Source: Goniomonas avonlea (Eukaryota; Cryptophyceae; Goniomonadida; Goniomonadaceae). Taken from it: a stretch of DNA of 10,649 bases. Shown here one piece after another: positions 1-7,500 of this stretch. Location of the stretch: assembly GCA_003573635.1 (NCBI GenBank), contig QUTJ01031281.1, positions 1 through 10,649 of the forward strand, given 5' to 3'. Position 1 is the stretch's first letter; the number at the start of each line of letters is the position of its first letter. A program made the position numbers and the translations under genes. Under the pieces are notes generated by a model. It was not told the DNA's origin, did not search any database, and worked only from the letters and a program-made list of their open reading frames with translations.

Positions 1-545
1 AGTCGCACGCACCGACACCAAGTGGATTGCCAAGAGCACGCCGTAGTGCCGTCGGTTCGACTGGTTGATCAGCGGCGCGATGTTGGTGATCTCGCCCAGG
101 TAGCGCAGCGGCAGGGCCACGCCCATAATGCAGAGCAGAGGGAGCAGGGCGTAGACAGTCCAGTGCACGGCCGGCCACAGGTACAGCGGCGCGCCCTCGT
201 TGAGTCTCGGCCGCAGCACTCGGAGTTTTTCTGCAAACCGCTTGTTTGTCGTCTCCATCACCACGCTCCTTGCCGTTGTGACGTCGTCGTTGTCAAACAG
301 TATCCACAGCAGGCAGACAAAGCACAGCGAGAGCACCACCGCCAATGTCGGAAGCGCGATGCGGCAGAGTTCGATGGCTTCATGCAAGCGCGCCAAGCTC
401 GACTGCAGCGCTAGCTGGGACAGCGNGGTCGTGGACTGGATAGCGATACGATGCTCTTGAAAGATTGGGAGAAGATGCGACCAGTCGCTGAGGGACACCG
501 TGCGGCCGGAGTGGTCGCGGACAATTTGACGAGCAAGATCCTTGC
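1..545 (-). CDS. Exon 19 (partial): end of third ectodomain, membrane helices 14 and 15
   Basis: The acceptor is CTGCAG at 546-547 and the phase 1 join gives GKDLARQIVRDHSG. Residues 1599-1780 are encoded and the frame is open to position 1. Membrane helix 14 lies at about 1661-1682 (IALPTLAVVLSLCFVCLLWILF). A cytosolic stretch with NKRFAEKLRVLRPRLNEGAP follows, then membrane helix 15 (about 1722-1745). The last visible part, LINQSNRRHYGVLLAIHLVS, resembles the N-S-x-R-R-x-x-x-x-x-L-A helix that opens ectodomains of the PilJ/nitrate-sensor type (iN.SGRQRMLSQ). This suggests a fourth module starting at the window edge. Codon 1639 is undefined because of the N at 426. Confidence 0.76.
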
Positions 546-611
546 CTGCAGCGACGGGGGTTACGCGAGACACACGGAAAACCACCTGCACCAAGGGTGC
601 TCCCTGTGCTC

Positions 612-664
<53 letters not shown>

Positions 665-3600
665 CTGTGTGTCACACGTGTGTGTCACACGTGTGTGTGT
701 CTGACCGCACACCGCGTACACTCTGTCGTGTGGTCTTGCCACAAGCAATTACGTGCGCATGACCAGAACCCCAGGATGCTGTACCAGAACCCCAGGATGT
801 GTGTCACACGTGTGTGTGTGTGTGTGTCTGACCGCACACCGCGTACACTCTGTCGTGTGGTGCTGTGTCGTCTTGCCACAAGCAATTACGTGCGCATGGC
901 CAGAACCCCAGGATGCAGTATGCGACATAGGGCACCCTCGTGATTGGGTGAACACATCGACCACCTCTGAGTGTCTGACCGCACACCNCATACACACCTG
1001 GTGTGAACGCGTCGACCATAAAGACCTCCTTGACGATGCCCTCCAGTCTGCTGGCCCAGGAGGCGTAGCAACGGTTGTAATCCTCCTCCAGCTTGCTCAT
1101 TGTGGCTGNGTCGAAAGGTCTCTGGAAAAATGCCGACTCCGAGGTGAGCACGAACCCTTCCAAGAAGTAGCTGCACCGTAGAGTAAGTCAGATATCACAA
1201 AAGCCTCTCAGACGCTTTAACATCCTCTAGCACTCTGTGGTGGGCATGGACCCTTCCAAGGAGCAACGACAACATACACAGAGACCACGCATACGATGGG
1301 CCCATGAATGAGTAAACATATGTTCTACATAGGCTTGTCAAAACGGGAGATCGAAAAAGCATATGATGTTAAGCAATGTATTCTGCGAGACGCGATCTCA
1401 AAAGGCATCTTGAGTGAGTAAGCATATGGTAGACACGCACCAAGAAATAGAGGAGGGGGGGGGGGGGACACACCAGTCCGAAGTCTCGATCTCTGTCAGG
1501 AATTCGTTGATCAAGGTCTGGTCGTGGAACGCGCCTGCGTCGCCCATGTGTACTTGTGCCTCGATTATTGTGACGGCTACGAGAATGCCCAGGCCAAGGA
1601 TGAAAACGAGAACCTGTTGGCAACATGTAAGGCATTGCCCCGACGCACACGGAGTGAGAGAGATTGGGCGGCATGGAGATGTAGAGGGAGGGAGGGAGAG
1701 AGAGAGAGAGAGTATTCAAGCACACAGAGTGTTGGGGCAGCATGCAGATGTAGAGAATTGGACGGGGGGGGGGGGGGCAAAGCACGCAAGCGACAAGTCG
1801 AGAATGGGGAGTGAGTGAGAGAGCGGCAAATGAGCCAGAGGCGAGGGCGGCATGACACAGCTCGGGCAGACTGTTATCTGAGTGTCTCGGGGACACGGAG
1901 CGGGAGAGGGGGAGAGGGGTTATCTGAGTGTTTACACCCCGCAGAGCACGTCGAGCAGCGGAAGAAGGTCATTGTCCACTGCAAGGCGGGGAGAGGCCGA
2001 GGCAGAGCGGGAGAGGGAGAGGGAGAGCGGGGGAGGGAGAGGGAGAGCGGGAGAGGGAGAGGGAGAGCGGGAGAGAGAGCGGGAGAGGGAGAGGGCACAC
2101 CTCCAGCTTTCTTTTGTGAGCGTCCTCCGCGAGCTCCACCGCCATCGACGTCGCACTGGTTCCAGACATAGTCGAGCCCACAGACCTGGGGGGGTGCTTC
2201 CCTGCCCCCGGTACAATAGCCATGTCTGAGACTGGGAGCACAGAACTGGACAGTTGGCGCATAAATGGAAGCCTGCTCCGAGCCAACAGTGCTCTGGCGG
2301 TCCTGTCGGGGGACTCTGGTGTTAGCGTTTGGCAATGCTTGGGTTAAATGCGAGGAACTTCTCTCTCTATTTAGGCGTGTCCGCATCTGGAGAAGAGGAG
2401 AGTGGGACGAGGTGAATTAACTGGAATTAATTCCACGCAATTGAAACCCGAGTATTCACGACCAATTCAACCGGTTTTTGTGTTTCAGAAACCCTGAGAT
2501 TCGGCTTTTGCTCCAAGCGCGACGGACGCACCTGATAACTTCGACGTGGATGCAGAGCACGGCAACAAAAATGACCAACGCAACGGCGCACGTGACACCA
2601 ATCAATTGGTCATTGGCCTCGTTGTACGCACTGGGCCGAAGTGTTAGATCACACTCACACTAACTTTTTTCCGTGTCATTTCAACACTACGACATACCTG
2701 TCGCACTCACGCATGCACCCACATCCGCATGTTGACAAGCGCCACCACCACCACCACCACCACCACCACCACCACCATCACCGCCGCCACCACACCTCCC
2801 ACCTCCCACCCACCACTATCACCCGCAGCACCAGCGCCAGCACCAGCACCCATCGTCATCGCCACCACTTCGTTCCAAGAGCGTCGCTGACCTGCGAAAT
2901 TGACTCCGAATCTCGGTTGCTGCTGCTTCTGCCGACGCTGCGATATCTTTGAGAGTTTCTTCGTGCTTGTGGAACAGGATTCGAACGTTGTCGTATACCT
3001 CCAAAATCCGGGTCTGGTTTCCGGACTCCTGGACACGGGTGTGTCAGTTTTTACTCGGAAGCGAGGCAGGGTGTCGCGAGGGAGGGAGGGAAGGGGGGAG
3101 GGGAGATATGTTTGTACATGTGTGAAAGGGGGGGGCGACGGGGCGAGACTAGGATTGGATAGCTCAGGTATATTGTGGATAGTGGTCATAAGCATATTAT
3201 CCGAGGGATTGCTGAGTCATATCGTAGGTGTCAGGCAAGGAATGTATGACCCATCAAAGCAGGAAGGGCGTCATTGTGCACTGCGTCGAAGAGCACAGTC
3301 TCGGAGAATGGTCTATCTAGATCATATCTAGAGATCACCAAGATAACACAGCTATCATATGACCCACCAGAGCAGGAAAGGCGTCATTGTGCACTGTGTC
3401 GAAGAACACAGTCCCGGAGAATTGTATGCCGTGGACCCACTGCCGTGAGCTCTCGAGGAGGAACTTGGACTGCCACTTGGCAACAGAGTGCTGGAACTGC
3501 ATTTCGGAATGGTGCAGCTCGTCCAAGACCGCTCGCCGCTCGGGCCCTGTGGTGCAGTTGGTACAGAGGTTGGTATCGAAAGAAGGGGTGGGGTGCCAAA

Positions 3601-4543
3601 CCTTGAGTCGCTAGAAAGGACCACGAGACGGGAAACGAAAAACAAGGGTTTTTTATCTAGGTGTTCGAGAATATGTGGCGCGCCGTGATGATGCGGCAAC
3701 CTGTTCCCATAATGGGCCTCCTCCAATTGCTTTGTGGGCAAGGTGTCGCTGTGTCGCGCACTCACCCTGAGCAAGTGGCAGCTTGAGGACGTGCAGGTAG
3801 GCTTCCAACACAAACGCCGGGGGAGGGCGGTGGTCGCCCATGAAAGTCGATATCTCCTGAAGGCGGGTTTGTGAGTTATTTGTCCCCCCTGTCACCGTCT
3901 CTCTCCCCATCCCCTCTGTCGTCCTTGCTGCCCCCCCGGCCTCTGGCTGTCACAGAGACGGATATCACAGAGGGGGGCGCCGGGGAGGGGGGGGGGGGGG
4001 TAATGCACGTGATCTATAGCGAATACACAGCGGTCACCTGGTATTGCAGCGCCAGTCGGCCTGCTCCGCTCGCCTCTTGGACAAACATTGACGCAAGCGT
4101 CGCAAACACAACGAGCAGGGCCACAGACAAAGCCGAGTGTCGGATCGCGGTTTTGTAGGCGACCCCCTTGGGCGCCGCGAACTTATCGTTTCGGGTGGAG
4201 GGCGCCGTCGGCTCGAAGCGGACAGTTGTCTTCTCTGGGGGTGGATCGACGAGCTTGGGCTTCAGTATGCTCGACGGCACTGCCTGGTTGGGTAAGCCCG
4301 GCCAGGCCTCGTCCTGGTCCTGATCGAAGTTGTTCTTGGTGGGAGGCGTGGAGGAGGGCACACTCGCCGACCCAGCGGGGCTGCGCTGCACGACAGGGAT
4401 CGCGTCACCCAACATGAGACTTGGCGCTCGCTTCTTCTCTCTAGGCTGTGCCGGTGATCCCGGTGCAGTGACAGCCATCCAAGACAAGTCCGCCTTGTCC
4501 AGAGGAAGAAGTAAGCCAACCCCAGCGAGAGAGAAAGAGTGAG

Positions 4544-4590
<47 letters not shown>

Positions 4591-7500
4591 CGAGAGAGGG
4601 AGGGGGCACACCGTGCTGTTGTTGCGAGGTACGGCCGTGGATGGCCTAGACCCATTGTCCAGCTCAGCGAGTGCGGCCTCCACAGTCTCTTCGCTAGTCT
4701 CTTGACTCTCCAGGAAAGCATCGTCCCCCATCATTCTCGTCACCATGTCGACGCGTGGCTGCTTGCTGAAGTTTGCGATATGCTCGTCAATGTCGACGGA
4801 GCAACTTGAAGCGCTGCCCTCGGTGTCGTAGCCATGGTCTTCATCCTTGTCAGCGTCGCTTTTTTCGTCAGATTCTTGTTCCGTCTTGCCTGGATGTGAA
4901 AAGGTCACAGTCTGGATTCACTACGGCCTGCCCAAGGAGAAGCAAGCAATCAACATTGGGGCATCTGGGCATCACAGTTCGAAGTGGCAGGGCGGTGGCT
5001 ACGGAAAAGAATATCTCTGGTTGAATCACCCACAAGCCACTTTGCGCGCCACGAACACCATTTTCTTCACATTCTTGTGTCAGACTGCGTCTTGCCCAGT
5101 TGCTCTAGCTGTGTGGCTGCCCTACACTCACACACGCACGCACGCCGCGCAGACGCACCCTGAGGGGCTGGTGATGCTCCAGAGTGGCGACGTATCCCCG
5201 ATATGTCAGCCATCCTGATAGCTGGGCTCGGACCCCTCGAGGTCTCCCTGGTCTGGATCTGTCTCGGAGATGGCGTCTGGTCTCCCTGGTCTGGATCTGT
5301 CTCGGAGATGGCGTCTGAGTCGTAGCCAGAGTGCGACCTGCGAAGCCGCTCGTCGATGGTGCCATAGAACTTGACCATGTTGCGCTTGGTGCGCTTTGGC
5401 AAGAGAGCCATTACTGCTGAGACCGTGGTGGCAGTGCGCAGGTACACGAGCGCCTGCCACGTCGACCGTCGCCCGATGGAGTCGACAAGGAAGGAGAGCA
5501 TGGCGACGGCAGCCGCGTTGAGCCCGACGGCAAGGTAGACGCTGTCAGCGAAGCTCTGCACAGAGTACTCGAGATAGATGGCGACGTTGTCGAGGCGGTC
5601 GAGCAGCGGCTGCAGGTTGAACATCCCGTGTAGCATTCGGATCTCAAGCAGGCCTGGGTCTTCATCCCACACCCGCGGCGAGCCAAGCGCTGCTGGAGCA
5701 AGCTCGGTCACAGACAGCATGCTGCGCGACAGGGCATCGAGCGACTCGAGGAGAGTCGGCTTGTCCTCGTGGTACACCCTGCGTGGTGCGTTGGTGAAGG
5801 ATCTGCTTGCAGCTTGACAGAAGATAGGCAGCTGCTTTGTTAGGGACGAATGTGAGGGAGTGTGTGAGTGCGTCGAGCGTGGGCATGAGGGCGTGTGTGG
5901 GCCACCACCAACCGTGACGTGTGAGCGAATGTGTGTGTGGGGGGGGGGGGGTGAGTGCGTGGGCATGAGGGCGTGTGTGGGGCCACGCACCACCAACCGT
6001 GGGCAACCGGCGATCGGAGCTCAAGAGGGAGCTGCATTTCTTGCTGAGCCTGCGGGCTAGCAATATCAAACAGCGCCTCGGTTAGCACTGGTATTTGATC
6101 CGCGCTAGCGCGGACGGTTTCGCGAGCTTTTTCCAGCTCTGTCGTGCCTGTGGTGTTGTCAAGCTGGTACAGAGCGGCGGCGTGGACCATGTGGCGGACA
6201 GCGAAAGCGCTCTCAACCACAGTGTCACGCATTATGTTGACAGAGTCGATGTCGGCGATCGCCTTCTCAGCATTGCCAGAGAAGAGCACGAGGTCCATCA
6301 CGAGAAGGCCCAGGAGGAGGAAGCCGACCATGATGACGACAGCCCATCGGACGGTTCTTGAGGCACTCTGCAGGCTGCATGTTTCCACCTGCAGCACAAG
6401 CTGTGTCCACTGCTGTTCGACCGGGCCGCCTCGCCCTATCGACGAATTTGTGTGGCTGGACTTGCCGACGGAGCCCCCGCCGGTTGCCAAGGCCGGGCCT
6501 GGGCGTGGGTGTCAGGGATGCTGGGTGTCAGGGATGCTGCAGCTCTAGTTGCACAATTTGACAATACATCCTGGATCTAGGTTTTCTGGCCATCAACACA
6601 ACCTGGATCTAGGCTTTCCCGGCGCAAGGGAGGGGTGTCCAGGATGAGAGAGAAGAGGGACGCATGCATGACAGGGCTTCAAGTGTGCGGAGAGTGTGGA
6701 ACACACCGCCGTCGTCTGCGGTGCCAGTGGCACCGAAATCATCGAGTTGTTCCGCGCGCGCGCGCATCTCCTCGGCGAGCAGGTGTTTGCACTGCACGTC
6801 CTCGATGAATTGTGCATTCGCACGTAGGAGTTCGGGAGAGGAGGGAAACCTGAGGGAGAGTGTGACAGGCTGGAAAGCCGCCGGATTCCTGCCACTGAAG
6901 CTGGCGAGGGAGGGTGTGAAGATTGTGATTTCGTATCCTACTCGCTGATAACTTCGGGCAGTACATCTGGGTTTCAAAGATACGCCGGTCGCAATGGTGG
7001 ATCTAGCCTCATCTGTCAGTTACGGACTGACATGCCGACACATGTGTTCTGAGCTTTAATTGTGCACCGTGACCTTCAACTTGAAGTTGTGGGTGCTGAA
7101 GTAACCGGAGCCCAGACATATCGGCATGTGAGATCAAATCTAGAGACAAATCCCGTGTCAGCACCTTGAGAAAAGCTCTGCGAAGGACGCCGACGCCTTG
7201 TCGCAGGCAGCGAAGAAATTGTCAAGGCGGCTGCAGATGTGGAGACTGTCACGCCCTGTAGCAACATCTGCGAGGACTTGCGTGTGAGCTCCGCGACTTG
7301 TAATGTGGACAACATCGCTATTTGTGCCTCGGGTGCAGTCAGGACGCACCTCGCCAGAAGAGTTTGAGGTTGCGGACGGCGTCATGGTGGAAGTTGACGG
7401 CGTTCTCCTGCTCCTTGGTGATCTCCATCATGCCAATGGCCGTCATGTTACTGCCGAGGACGGACGACTTCATAACCTGCAGTCCATCGCCGTATGAGTT

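Noticed and set aside
614-916. Repeat block considered as a CRISPR array
   Set aside because: Two and a half tandem copies of intron sequence with a GT tract, no regular spacers, in a eukaryotic gene.
451-943. Plus-strand Val/Cys-rich open frames
   Set aside because: Translated (GT)n microsatellite and duplicated intron sequence in intron 18.
1928-1978. Extra exon between exons 16 and 17 (acceptor TTGCAG, reading WTMTFFRCSTCS)
   Set aside because: Exons 16 and 17 join directly in phase 0, and no donor in this piece restores phase 0. The direct join gives a sensible linker then membrane helix.
2641-2952. Plus-strand His-rich open frame
   Set aside because: Translated (CCA)n in intron 14, overlapping antisense exon 14.
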